Assembly (NCBI GenBank): GCA_001880285.1
Contig: CP016269.1
Location: 2,614,501 to 2,678,500 of the forward strand
DNA: 64,000 bases
DNA from: Flavobacteriaceae bacterium UJ101
GTDB lineage: Bacteria; Bacteroidota; Bacteroidia; Flavobacteriales; UJ101
Direction: 5' to 3'
Positions 19,453-28,242 of the stretch are shown piece after piece (the stretch's first letter is position 1; every line of letters starts with the position of its first letter). The notes beneath the pieces are model-generated. The model searched no databases and was not told the DNA's origin. It worked only from the letters and a program-made list of their open reading frames with translations. A program made the translations under genes and the position numbers.

Positions 19453-21072
19453 ATGGCGAATAAAAATATACGTACATTATCATCTAGAAAAGAATTAGAG
19501 GATAATTTATTTGAAAATATAGCTGATTTATCTCATGAAAATGTCTCAGATGATGATTTTCGTGAGTTATCAAAACGTTTCATGATTGATGATTCTGTCG
19601 TTGTGGGAACGGCTTCTTTTTATGATTTTACCAGAGAAGGTAATCGTGGACAAAAAATACATGTTTGTAATGGAACAGCTTGTATGGTCGCTCGGACACA
19701 AACTGAGTTAAATCAAAAAATAACGCAACATTTTAATCAAGAAGAAATTGGACACGCTGCTTGTGTAGGACGTTGTCATTCCAATAACGCTTTTATGTAT
19801 GATGATAAAACGTTCTCGATTGATAATGAGAAAGAATTAAAAGAGCGAATAAAAGATAAGAAACAGCAGAAGAATGAATACACAATAGGATGTAATACAA
19901 CACCTATTTTAACTTCAGAAATAAAAGATATAGCTTCTTTTTATCAATTAGCGGAACAATTTAAAGAGATACCTAACAAAGTAATTGAAGAATTAAAAAC
20001 GTCTAATTTGAGAGGAAGAGGAGGAGCAGGATTCCCTTTTTGGTTTAAATTAGATGCTGTAATTAAAGAAGATAATAAACAAAAATATATTGTTTGTAAT
20101 GCAGATGAAGGAGATCCTGGGGCATATTCAGATATGTATTTAATGGAGCATCAACCTCATAAAGTACTCTTTGGAATGTATATGAGTGGCTTGACAGTGG
20201 GTGCTGATACAGGTGTTTTGTATATTAGAGGTGAATATCCTGATTCCATTCGTACAATACATGCTGCAATTGAAGAATTAAAAGACAAGAAACTGATCGG
20301 TGATTTTCGATTTAAAATTATTCGTGGACAAGGTTCTTACGTTTGTGGAGAAGAAACCGCTTTGCTAAGTTCAATTGAAGGACTTCGTCCTGAAGTGCGA
20401 GTACGTCCACCATATCCTGTACAATATGGTTTATTTGGGAAACCTACCGTTTTAAGTAATGTGGAAACATTTGCTAATATTCATTGGATTTTAGAAAATA
20501 CAGGAGAGGCATATGCTTCATTAGGAACTGAAAAATCTACAGGAACAAAATTAGTTTCTTTAGATAGTTTTTTTAATGAACCAGGAATTTATGAAATTGA
20601 GATGGGAACTCCATTACAAACTATTTTTAATGAATTTGGTAGAGGATTTAAATCAGAAGTTAAAGCATTACAAATTGGTGGTCCTTTAGGAGGAATTGTT
20701 CCAATGTCTAAAACAACTGAATTGAGTTTAGATTTTGAATCACTAGGGAATAATGGTTTTCTATTAGGTCATGCTAGTTTTGTTTCAATTCCGGTTGATT
20801 TTCCTATGATGGAATACTTAGAGCATTTAATGAAATTCACTGCAGATGAATCTTGTGGAAAATGTTATCCCTGTAGGATAGGTTCTTTTAGAGGAATGGA
20901 ATTATTACAAAAAGCGCAAAAAGAAGATTATAAAATTGATCGACAGCTTTTTGAAGATTTATTAGAAACATTAGAAATTGGATCTCTTTGTGCCCTAGGA
21001 GGAGGAATTCCATTGCCGGTAAAAAATGCCTTGCAATATTTTGATAGTGAATTAAATCAATATTTTCAATAG
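19453..21072 (+). CDS. NAD-linked formate dehydrogenase, NuoE/NuoF-type fused diaphorase subunit
   Basis: It passes electrons from the molybdenum subunit to NAD. The N-terminal thioredoxin-like NuoE domain (about 1-135) keeps the [2Fe-2S] cysteines: C-x4-C in VCNGTAC and C-x3-C in ACVGRC. The NuoF domain (about 160-539) has the FMN/NADH loop RGRGGAGFPFWFK and GSYVCGEETALL. Its [4Fe-4S] site is CGKCYPC near 467 with a distant Cys in SLCALGG. In FdsGBA-type enzymes NuoE and NuoF are separate genes. Here they are fused, so no separate gamma subunit is needed. The next gene starts 11 bases downstream. Confidence 0.88.
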   Translation: MANKNIRTLSSRKELEDNLFENIADLSHENVSDDDFRELSKRFMIDDSVVVGTASFYDFTREGNRGQKIHVCNGTACMVARTQTELNQKITQHFNQEEIGHAACVGRCHSNNAFMYDDKTFSIDNEKELKERIKDKKQQKNEYTIGCNTTPILTSEIKDIASFYQLAEQFKEIPNKVIEELKTSNLRGRGGAGFPFWFKLDAVIKEDNKQKYIVCNADEGDPGAYSDMYLMEHQPHKVLFGMYMSGLTVGADTGVLYIRGEYPDSIRTIHAAIEELKDKKLIGDFRFKIIRGQGSYVCGEETALLSSIEGLRPEVRVRPPYPVQYGLFGKPTVLSNVETFANIHWILENTGEAYASLGTEKSTGTKLVSLDSFFNEPGIYEIEMGTPLQTIFNEFGRGFKSEVKALQIGGPLGGIVPMSKTTELSLDFESLGNNGFLLGHASFVSIPVDFPMMEYLEHLMKFTADESCGKCYPCRIGSFRGMELLQKAQKEDYKIDRQLFEDLLETLEIGSLCALGGGIPLPVKNALQYFDSELNQYFQ

Positions 21073-21083
21073 AAAGTTAAAGA

Positions 21084-23798
21084 ATGAAAGCATATATAAA
21101 CAATACCGCATACGAATTTCAAAGAGGAGAAACGATTCTAGAGTTTATTAGAAGAATAGAAAATAATAAAGAAGCGATTCCCACAATGTGTCAAGATGAT
21201 CGATTGGAGAATTTTGGTTCCTGTAGAGTATGTTCTGTAGAAGTCGCACGTGAAAAAGATGGACCTTCTCGTACGATGGCATCTTGTCATACACCCGTAG
21301 CGGAAGGACTATATATCTATCCTCATACAGAAAAAATACAACGATTACGTAAAAATATAGTAGAATTAGTTTTAACCGATTACCCTTCTGATAAAGTATT
21401 CCCGAAAGAAGGTAAAAAAGCAACTCCTTTTCAACAAACCATAGCACAGATAGGAATTCCTAATATACGCTATCCTGAGGGGGAAAACCATTTGGATATT
21501 CAACCCGATCGAGTACATCCTTATATAAAATCTGATTTGAGTCAATGTATTAATTGTTTCCGTTGTGTAAGAGCATGTGAAGAAATTCAGGGAGAAATGA
21601 TTTTAGGAATGTCTGGAAGAGGATTTGCGACTCATATTATAAAAGGATTTGATACCACTTTTAATGAATCAGCTTGTGTGTCATGTGGAGCATGCGTGCA
21701 AACGTGTCCTACAGAGGCTTTAACGGATAAATACGAAACCAAAACATTAGTAGCAGACCAAACAGTTCGAACGACTTGTACGTATTGTGGTGTAGGTTGC
21801 CAATTAGATGTATCGGTTATTGATGGTGAAATTAAGGGAATTCAAGCTCCAGAAACAGCTGAAGTAAATGAGGGGCATACATGTTTGAAAGGTCGTTTTG
21901 CATTTGAATTTTATAACCATCCTGATCGTTTGCGTGATCCGATGATTAAAAAAGAGGGCAAGTTTGAAAAAGTAACATGGGAAGAAGCTTATCAGTTTAT
22001 AGCAAAGAGATTGTTAGAAATAAAAGAGCAATATGGAGCCGATTCTATTGCAGGAATTTCTTCTTCTAGAGCAACTAATGAAGAAAATTACTTAATGCAA
22101 AAAATGCTTCGTGTTGCTATTGGAACGAATAATATAGATGGTTGTGCACGAGTATGTCATGCTCCGACAGCCCATGGAATGCAACAGGCTTTTGGAACAG
22201 GTGCTGCAACGAATTCTATTGAAGATTTAAAGAAAACTGATGCTATATTTCTATTTGGAGCCAATCCTGTAAAAGCACATCCTGTAACGGGAGCTAAAAT
22301 TAAGCAAGCCTTTATGAAGGGGGTAACTTCTATAGTAGTTGATCCTATTAAAACGAAGCTAGCAGAACTAGCGCAATATCATTTGCAAATTAGACCAGGA
22401 ACCAATGTAGCTATTTTAAACATGCTGGCACATTATATTATTAAAGAAGATTTGGTAAGTCAAGATTTTATTGATTCGTATACTGAAAAATACCTTGATT
22501 TTAAAAATCATGTGATTGACCTGAATATGGATGAATTGGAAAAGATTACAGGTGTTTCCAAAGAATTGGTTAGTGAAGCAGCTATAGCTTATGCTTCTGC
22601 AGACCGAGCAATGGAGTTTCATGGTTTAGGTGTAACCGAGCATTTTCAAGGAAGTAAAACGGTAATGTTATTATCCAATTTAGCAATGATGACTGGAAAC
22701 GTAGGACGTCAAGGTGTTGGATTGAATCCACTTCGTGGTCAAAATAATGTGCAAGGAGCCGCGGATATGGGAGTACAACCACATCAGGGAGCAGGTTATT
22801 TAAATGTAAACGATCCTGAAATTAAGGCCTATTATGCAGGTAAATATGGTGTTGATAAAATGCCAGAACAAGAAGGGTTAAAAGCCCCTGAAATGCTTGA
22901 TGCTGCGATAGAAGGGAAGTTAAAAGCACTATATATTATGGGAGAAGATACTATTATGACGGATCCTAATACTAATCATAGTATCAAAGCATTTGAAAAT
23001 TTAGACTTAATTGTAGTTCAAGAATTGTTTATGACCGCTACTTCTGAAATGGCAGATGTAATTTTACCAGCTTCTTCCTATTTTGAAAAAGATGGAACAT
23101 TTACTAATGGAGAACGTCGTATGCAACGAGTTAATAAAGTGATTGACCCTATCGGAAACACAAAACCTGATGGTCAAATTGTAATTGATATGATGCATTA
23201 TTTAGGGTATGATCAACCTACTGGTTTGACTTATGATGCAGCAGAAGTAATTAAAGAGATTGCGGATGTAGTACCTTTTATGTCTGGTTTGAGTTGGGAA
23301 CGTTTAGGCGATAATGGATTGCAATGGCCAATCAAGGAAGATGGTAGCGATACAAAACGAATTCATCTTAATGGTCAATTTAAAAAAGGTAAAGGAACAT
23401 TCCATTATTTTGACTTTGAAGAAAGTCCTGAAATTATTACGCATGCAAATGATTTTCCATTTATTCTCACTACAGGTAGAGAATTAGAGCATTATAATTC
23501 TGGAACGATGACACGAAGAACCGATAATCAAATTATTTTAGAAGATGATGTGTTAGAAGTTCACCCTAAAGATGCTTTGAAAAAAGGAATTGAAAATGGG
23601 GAATTGGTGCGTATTTCTTCCGAAAGAGGTAGTGTAGAGATTCCAGTTCAATATTCGAAAAAAGTAAAACGTGGAATTGTACGAACTACATTTCATCAGC
23701 CTAAAGTTTTTATCAACCTTATTACAGGTGGAGTGGGAGATGCTGAAACCTTAACACCTGAATATAAAGTAGTAGCTGTTGATTTTGAAAAGATCTAA
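21084..23798 (+). CDS. fdhF: Formate dehydrogenase catalytic (molybdenum/tungsten) subunit
   Basis: Oxidises formate to CO2 at a bis-molybdopterin guanine dinucleotide centre. In order: an N-terminal [2Fe-2S] domain (1-80, with SCRVCS), a His/Cys cluster and two [4Fe-4S] motifs (CINCFRC, then CVSCGAC; about 135-225), and the catalytic-domain [4Fe-4S] site CTYCGVGC near 232. The metal ligand is Cys358 in RVCHAPT, so this is the cysteine and not the selenocysteine type. A C-terminal dinucleotide-binding domain follows. Length (904) fits soluble FdsA/FdhA enzymes. The adjacent diaphorase implies NAD as acceptor. Confidence 0.92.
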   Translation: MKAYINNTAYEFQRGETILEFIRRIENNKEAIPTMCQDDRLENFGSCRVCSVEVAREKDGPSRTMASCHTPVAEGLYIYPHTEKIQRLRKNIVELVLTDYPSDKVFPKEGKKATPFQQTIAQIGIPNIRYPEGENHLDIQPDRVHPYIKSDLSQCINCFRCVRACEEIQGEMILGMSGRGFATHIIKGFDTTFNESACVSCGACVQTCPTEALTDKYETKTLVADQTVRTTCTYCGVGCQLDVSVIDGEIKGIQAPETAEVNEGHTCLKGRFAFEFYNHPDRLRDPMIKKEGKFEKVTWEEAYQFIAKRLLEIKEQYGADSIAGISSSRATNEENYLMQKMLRVAIGTNNIDGCARVCHAPTAHGMQQAFGTGAATNSIEDLKKTDAIFLFGANPVKAHPVTGAKIKQAFMKGVTSIVVDPIKTKLAELAQYHLQIRPGTNVAILNMLAHYIIKEDLVSQDFIDSYTEKYLDFKNHVIDLNMDELEKITGVSKELVSEAAIAYASADRAMEFHGLGVTEHFQGSKTVMLLSNLAMMTGNVGRQGVGLNPLRGQNNVQGAADMGVQPHQGAGYLNVNDPEIKAYYAGKYGVDKMPEQEGLKAPEMLDAAIEGKLKALYIMGEDTIMTDPNTNHSIKAFENLDLIVVQELFMTATSEMADVILPASSYFEKDGTFTNGERRMQRVNKVIDPIGNTKPDGQIVIDMMHYLGYDQPTGLTYDAAEVIKEIADVVPFMSGLSWERLGDNGLQWPIKEDGSDTKRIHLNGQFKKGKGTFHYFDFEESPEIITHANDFPFILTTGRELEHYNSGTMTRRTDNQIILEDDVLEVHPKDALKKGIENGELVRISSERGSVEIPVQYSKKVKRGIVRTTFHQPKVFINLITGGVGDAETLTPEYKVVAVDFEKI

Positions 23799-23848
23799 TA
23801 ACTTTGTGAAGCTTTGTACAAAATAGAAGTTATTTTCGATAGATGTAG

Positions 23849-23856
23849 TAATTTTG
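23849..23856 (+). promoter_or_regulatory. Candidate -7 element of fdhD
   Basis: TAATTTTG fits TAnnTTTG, 30 bases before the fdhD start. It suggests fdhD can be transcribed separately from the two subunit genes. Confidence 0.5.
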
Positions 23857-23886
23857 AAAACCTATAGTGAAAAGAAGAAATAAAAG

Positions 23887-24684
23887 ATGAAAGAATCTTT
23901 AAATTATGAAGGAATTAGGGTTTCTTCGACTAGTTCAGAAAAAATTGAAGATACATTAGCAGTAGAAGCAGCATTACAAATTAATATAAATGATGAGCCT
24001 TATACAGTAGTGATGCGAACACCAGGGCAAGATTATGAATTGATAAGAGGATTGTTGTATGCTGAAGATATTTATAAAGAAAAACAAAATTTAGATTATA
24101 AAATCATAGAAGAATCTGAAAATGGTTTTTCAATTATTAATGTTACAATTTCAAATGAAAAGCTAGGAAAAGGTTTTTTAAATAAAAGAACACTGTTATC
24201 GGTTTCATCATGTGGAATTTGTGGGAAACAAAAAATTGAAGATTTATCCTTTAATGGTAGAGCGTTAGAGAATGAACAGTTAATTGATTTGAAAGAGGCT
24301 CAGAAGTTGTTTTCTATGATGAAACAAAAACAAAATTTATTCTTAAAAACAGGTGGAACTCATGCCGCTGCTGTTTTTGATCAAAAGAATCAATTTTTAA
24401 TACTTAAAGAAGATATCGGTCGTCATAATGCAGTAGATAAAGTTATAGGAAATCTTTTAAATCAACAAGAAATAAAAAAAGCACATATTTTATTAGTAAG
24501 CGGTCGTGTTTCTTATGAAATTCTTTCTAAAGCTTTTATTGCTAAAATTCCTTTTGTTATTGCAGTTTCAGCTTGCTCTTCATTGGCAGTTGATTATGCC
24601 AAAGAATTAGGGATTTGTTTGATTGGTTTTTCAAGAGATGATAAAGCAACAATTTATGCAAATCCTCATTATGTTGTTAGTTGA
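23887..24684 (+). CDS. fdhD: Formate dehydrogenase accessory sulfurtransferase FdhD
   Basis: Transfers sulfur from a cysteine desulfurase to the molybdenum cofactor before its insertion into formate dehydrogenase. The active-site C-x-x-C is seen in SSCGICGK (about residues 110-117). The conserved TGGTHAA and EDIGRHNAVDKV blocks and the SGRVSYE motif are present. Length (265) is normal. It lies 88 bases after the catalytic subunit it serves. Confidence 0.95.
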   Translation: MKESLNYEGIRVSSTSSEKIEDTLAVEAALQININDEPYTVVMRTPGQDYELIRGLLYAEDIYKEKQNLDYKIIEESENGFSIINVTISNEKLGKGFLNKRTLLSVSSCGICGKQKIEDLSFNGRALENEQLIDLKEAQKLFSMMKQKQNLFLKTGGTHAAAVFDQKNQFLILKEDIGRHNAVDKVIGNLLNQQEIKKAHILLVSGRVSYEILSKAFIAKIPFVIAVSACSSLAVDYAKELGICLIGFSRDDKATIYANPHYVVS

Positions 24685-24709
24685 GAGGAATAATTGTACA
24701 AAAAATACC

Positions 24710-24736
24710 TTATAAATTGAAACCCAAAATTTATAA
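24710..24736. terminator. Weak AT-only hairpin between fdhD and mnmD
   Basis: TTATAAATT and AATTTATAA pair around a 9-base loop, between convergent genes. There is no GC core, so termination is uncertain. Confidence 0.35.
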
Positions 24737-24740
24737 CTTA

Positions 24741-25424
24741 TTATAACGTAATTTTTTGTGCTCTTAGCATTTCTCGTTTTCCAGGCGGTCCGGGTAAACG
24801 TTCTACTTTAAAACCTGCTTGAATCATGGCTCTTCTAACAGAGCCTTTAGCTGCATAAGTGACTAATATTCCATTTTGAGCTGTTAATTGATACATATGA
24901 TCGAACATTTGTTGATTCCATAAATCAGGTTGTACCCGAAATCCAAATGCATCAAAATAAATCAGATCGTATTGTGTGTCATAAGGTATATCAAAGAAAT
25001 CCATTCTTTTTTTTAGCAAAGAAAAAGAAGGCGTAATGAACTGAAATGATTCCCAATCTTTATGAAAAAGCATTTCATATTCTTTTTTGAAAATAGAATG
25101 ATCTTCAATTTGATTTAAATAATTCAAGGTTTCCCATTCCTCCTGAGTTACAGGGTATTTCTCAATACCAGTATACTCAATCTTTATAGGATATTTTTGA
25201 GCCTCAATCAAAGTTAAAAAACAATTTAACCCAGTTCCAAAACCTATTTCTAAAATAGAGAGCGTATTTTTGTTTTTTTGAATTTTATTTAACCCATTTT
25301 GAATAAAGACATGTTGAGCTTCTTGAATAGCACCATGTTTAGAATGGTATTGTTCATCCCAATCTTCAATTTGAATAGAAGAAGATCCATCAGCTGTTGT
25401 AATGATTTTTCGTTTGAGAGTCAT
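24741..25424 (-). CDS. mnmD: tRNA (mnm5s2U34)-methyltransferase, MnmD type
   Basis: A stand-alone homologue of the methyltransferase half of MnmC, which finishes the mnm5 group at wobble U34. It has the SAM-binding loop ILEIGFGTGLN near 63-73 and the family motif YFDAFGFRVQPDLW near 150, where the Asp-Ala-Phe segment is conserved. The C-terminus has VTYAAKGSVRRAM and LPGPPGKREML. It lacks the FAD oxidase domain of MnmC, as usual in Bacteroidetes. It is monocistronic, with a promoter element almost touching the start codon. Confidence 0.9.
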   Translation of the reverse strand: MTLKRKIITTADGSSSIQIEDWDEQYHSKHGAIQEAQHVFIQNGLNKIQKNKNTLSILEIGFGTGLNCFLTLIEAQKYPIKIEYTGIEKYPVTQEEWETLNYLNQIEDHSIFKKEYEMLFHKDWESFQFITPSFSLLKKRMDFFDIPYDTQYDLIYFDAFGFRVQPDLWNQQMFDHMYQLTAQNGILVTYAAKGSVRRAMIQAGFKVERLPGPPGKREMLRAQKITL

Positions 25425-25429
25425 GTTTT

Positions 25430-25437
25430 CAAAGATA
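25430..25437 (-). promoter_or_regulatory. Candidate -7 element of mnmD (near-leaderless)
   Basis: TATCTTTG on the minus strand ends only 5 bases before the ATG, so a transcript would start at or next to the start codon. Confidence 0.55.
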
Positions 25438-25616
25438 CAATGAGAATTTTAACAATAGGTTATTTTTGAATGATTTTTATATAGATCATGGTTAAAATGG
25501 TTTTTTCATAAAAAAGAAAGCATAAAAAATACTTTTTTTAAACAAATTCTAATTTTAAACCATTTTTTTTTATCAACTTGAAATTTAGAAATGAATTCAT
25601 TTTAAATCAAAAAAAG

Positions 25617-25624
25617 TATATTTG
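25617..25624 (+). promoter_or_regulatory. Candidate -7 element of ilvE
   Basis: TATATTTG fits TAnnTTTG, 16 bases before the ATG. Confidence 0.55.
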
Positions 25625-25640
25625 AGAAAACAGTTGAAAA

Positions 25641-26696
25641 ATGAGTGTAACAATACAAAAAGCAGAAAAATCTAAATTAGAAGGTATTTCTTTTGATGAT
25701 TTAGTATTTGGTAAAAATTTTACCGATCATATGTTAATTGCAGAATATAAGGATGGAAAGTGGAGCGATCCCGTGATTAAACCTTATGGAAATATTTCTA
25801 TTTCTCCTGCTGCACAAGCCTTACATTATGGTCAAGCTGTTTTTGAAGGGATGAAAGCTTACCGTAATGAAAATAATGAAGTATTTTTATTTAGACCAGA
25901 AGATAATTTTATTCGAATTAATAAGTCTTGTAAACGTTTAAATATGCCTGAACTACCCAAAGAAACCTTTATAGAAGGATTAAATGCTTTGGTAGATTTA
26001 GATCGTAATTGGATTCCAACTAGTGAAGGAACTTCTTTATATCTACGTCCTTTTGTATTCGCTTCTGAAGCTATGTTAAAAGCTACAACTTCAATGGAGT
26101 ATACGTTTATGATTTTATGCTCGCCTGCACGTTCTTATTATAGTGAACCATTAAAGGTGAAAATAGCGGATCATTATTCACGTGCTGCAAGTGGAGGAGT
26201 TGGTTATGCAAAAGCTGCAGGAAATTATGCTGCTTCGTTTTTTCCAACTGAAGAAGCTCGAAAAGAAGGGTTTGATCAAGTTTTATGGACTGATGCTGCA
26301 ACGCATTCTTTTATTGAAGAATCAGGGACAATGAACGTTTTTGTACGTTATGAGAATAAATTAGTTACAGCACCTACCACAGAGACTATTTTAAATGGTG
26401 TAACGCGTCGTAGTGTTATTGAAATAGGAAAGGAATTAGGTTTAGAGGTAGAAGAAAGACCGGTTTCTGTTGAAGAAGTAGTTACAGGAATTAAATCAGG
26501 TGAAATTAAAGAAATGTTTGGTTGTGGAACAGCTGTTGTTTTAATTCCATACAAAGCAGTAGGTTATAAAGATGAAGAATTGAAGCTTAACTTACCATCT
26601 GATGATGAAAGTATTGCTTTAAAAATTAAAAATCGTTTAGTAGGAATCCAAACTGGAGTTCAAGAAGATCCTTTTGGATGGCGTGTAAAAGTATAA
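25641..26696 (+). CDS. ilvE: Branched-chain amino acid aminotransferase
   Basis: A PLP enzyme of fold type IV that interconverts Leu, Ile and Val with their 2-oxo acids. It shows HYGQAVFEGMKAYR near 66-79, RPFVFAS, and AAGNYAAS carrying the PLP-lysine neighbourhood (AKAAGNYA). QVLWTDA, EESGTMNVF and NGVTRRS follow. Length (351) matches the long, branched-chain-specific subgroup. It has its own promoter and terminator, so it is monocistronic. Confidence 0.95.
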   Translation: MSVTIQKAEKSKLEGISFDDLVFGKNFTDHMLIAEYKDGKWSDPVIKPYGNISISPAAQALHYGQAVFEGMKAYRNENNEVFLFRPEDNFIRINKSCKRLNMPELPKETFIEGLNALVDLDRNWIPTSEGTSLYLRPFVFASEAMLKATTSMEYTFMILCSPARSYYSEPLKVKIADHYSRAASGGVGYAKAAGNYAASFFPTEEARKEGFDQVLWTDAATHSFIEESGTMNVFVRYENKLVTAPTTETILNGVTRRSVIEIGKELGLEVEERPVSVEEVVTGIKSGEIKEMFGCGTAVVLIPYKAVGYKDEELKLNLPSDDESIALKIKNRLVGIQTGVQEDPFGWRVKV

Positions 26697-26760
26697 TAAA
26701 CGAAAAGAACATAATATATATCATGTTTTATATTTAGAATAATTCTAAATTAACGATTTA

Positions 26761-26795
26761 AAGGCATTTTCGAAAGAAAATGCCTTCTCTTTTTA
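26761..26795 (+). terminator. Intrinsic terminator after ilvE
   Basis: An 11-bp stem (AAGGCATTTTC / GAAAATGCCTT) with a GAAA tetraloop, then a pyrimidine-rich T run. Confidence 0.9.
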
Positions 26796-26805
26796 AAATA
26801 AGAAT

Positions 26806-26836
26806 TTGATAAAGTTCAATATTAAAACTAAATTTG
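26806..26836 (+). promoter_or_regulatory. Promoter of the nqr operon
   Basis: TTG at 26806-26808, a 20-base spacer and TAAATTTG at 26829-26836 give both halves of the Bacteroidota promoter, 44 bases before nqrA. Confidence 0.65.
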
Positions 26837-26880
26837 TGGTCATTTTTGTAGAATAATAATTTAACAAATAAACTTTCATA

Positions 26881-28227
26881 ATGTCAAAAGACATCAGTAT
26901 AAGAAAAGGGTTGGATATCAAATTAGTCGGTGAGGCTGAATTGACAACCAAAGACTTACCTGCTTCAAAAGTTTATGCTTTACGTCCCGATGATTTTCAT
27001 GGGGTAATTCCAAAGTTAATAGCAAAGCAAGGGCATACAGTAAAAGCTGGATCGCCTTTATTTTTTGCTAAAGGAAACGATAAAGTATTATTCCCTTCCC
27101 CTGTAAGTGGAGAAGTGATTGAAGTGAAGCGAGGTGAAAAACGAAAAATTTTAGAAATTAAGGTTTCAGCTGACTTAGACCAGGTTTACGAAGATTTTGG
27201 AACGAAAGATCCAAGTTCTATGAATCGTGAGCAAGTAATTGATCATTTGACATCTTCAGGATGTTGGCCGTTTATTAAACAACGTCCATATGATATTATT
27301 GCTTCTCCAGATGATCAACCTAAAGCAATTTTTGTCTCAGGAATAAACTCAGCTCCATTAGCACCTAATATGGATTTTGTATTGGCAGGTAAAGAAGAAG
27401 TTTTAAAAGCTGGATTTACTGCTCTTACAAAATTAACAGAAGGAAAAGTTCATTTGACGATTGGAAAATCATCTAATGCATTCCCTCAAGTTGCAGGAGT
27501 GGAGGTACATAAAGCAAGTGGTAAACATCCTGTTGGATTAGTTTCTACACAAATTGCGAAAATTGATCCTATAAATAAAGGAGAAAAAGTTTGGGTTATA
27601 AAAGCAGAAGATGTTGCCATTATTGGAGAATTACTTTTAACAGGTAAATACAATGCAGAACGTTTAGTTGCCTTAGCAGGTTCAGGTTTTAATACACCAT
27701 CTTATGTAAAGGTAAAACAAGGAGCTACTGTAGGAGACATTGTTGCTGGAAATATAAAAGAAGGTAATTATCGTATTATTAGTGGTGATGTTTTAACAGG
27801 AACCTTATCATCAAAGGAAAACTTCTTAGGTTATTATGATAATCAAATCACGGTAATTCCAGAAGGAGATGACTATGATTTCTTTGGGTGGAATAAACCA
27901 CAACCAAATAAGTTTAGTGTTTCAAGAGCTACATTATTCTCTTTCTTAACACCAAACAAGAAATATGATTTGAATACGAATACCAATGGAGAGCATCGAG
28001 CTTTTGTGGTTACAGGTGAATATGAAAAAGTATTCCCATTAGATATTTATCCAATGCAGTTGTTAAAAGCAATCTTAGTGAAAGATATTGATGAAATGGA
28101 AGCTTTAGGTATTTACGAAGTAGCTCCTGAAGATTTTGCTTTAACAGAATACATTTGTATTTCAAAGCAAGATCATCAGCGAATTGTTCGTCAGGGATTA
28201 GATATCATGATAAATGAAGTTGGTTAA
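26881..28227 (+). CDS. nqrA: Na+-translocating NADH:quinone reductase subunit A
   Basis: Peripheral cytoplasmic subunit of the six-subunit sodium pump. The N-terminus (ISIRKGLDIKLVGEAE) and the biotinyl-lipoyl-like segment (GHTVKAGSPLFFAKGNDKVLFPSPVSG; only key residues matter) are typical, as are IGKSSNAFP, HPVGL and RIISGDVLTG. Length is 448. It is the first gene of a complete nqrABCDEF set in standard order. The next gene follows after 15 bases. Confidence 0.96.
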   Translation: MSKDISIRKGLDIKLVGEAELTTKDLPASKVYALRPDDFHGVIPKLIAKQGHTVKAGSPLFFAKGNDKVLFPSPVSGEVIEVKRGEKRKILEIKVSADLDQVYEDFGTKDPSSMNREQVIDHLTSSGCWPFIKQRPYDIIASPDDQPKAIFVSGINSAPLAPNMDFVLAGKEEVLKAGFTALTKLTEGKVHLTIGKSSNAFPQVAGVEVHKASGKHPVGLVSTQIAKIDPINKGEKVWVIKAEDVAIIGELLLTGKYNAERLVALAGSGFNTPSYVKVKQGATVGDIVAGNIKEGNYRIISGDVLTGTLSSKENFLGYYDNQITVIPEGDDYDFFGWNKPQPNKFSVSRATLFSFLTPNKKYDLNTNTNGEHRAFVVTGEYEKVFPLDIYPMQLLKAILVKDIDEMEALGIYEVAPEDFALTEYICISKQDHQRIVRQGLDIMINEVG

Positions 28228-28242
28228 TTTATATATTGTAAG

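Noticed and set aside
22140-22180. Selenocysteine at the formate dehydrogenase active site
   Set aside because: The codon is TGT (Cys) and there is no in-frame TGA.
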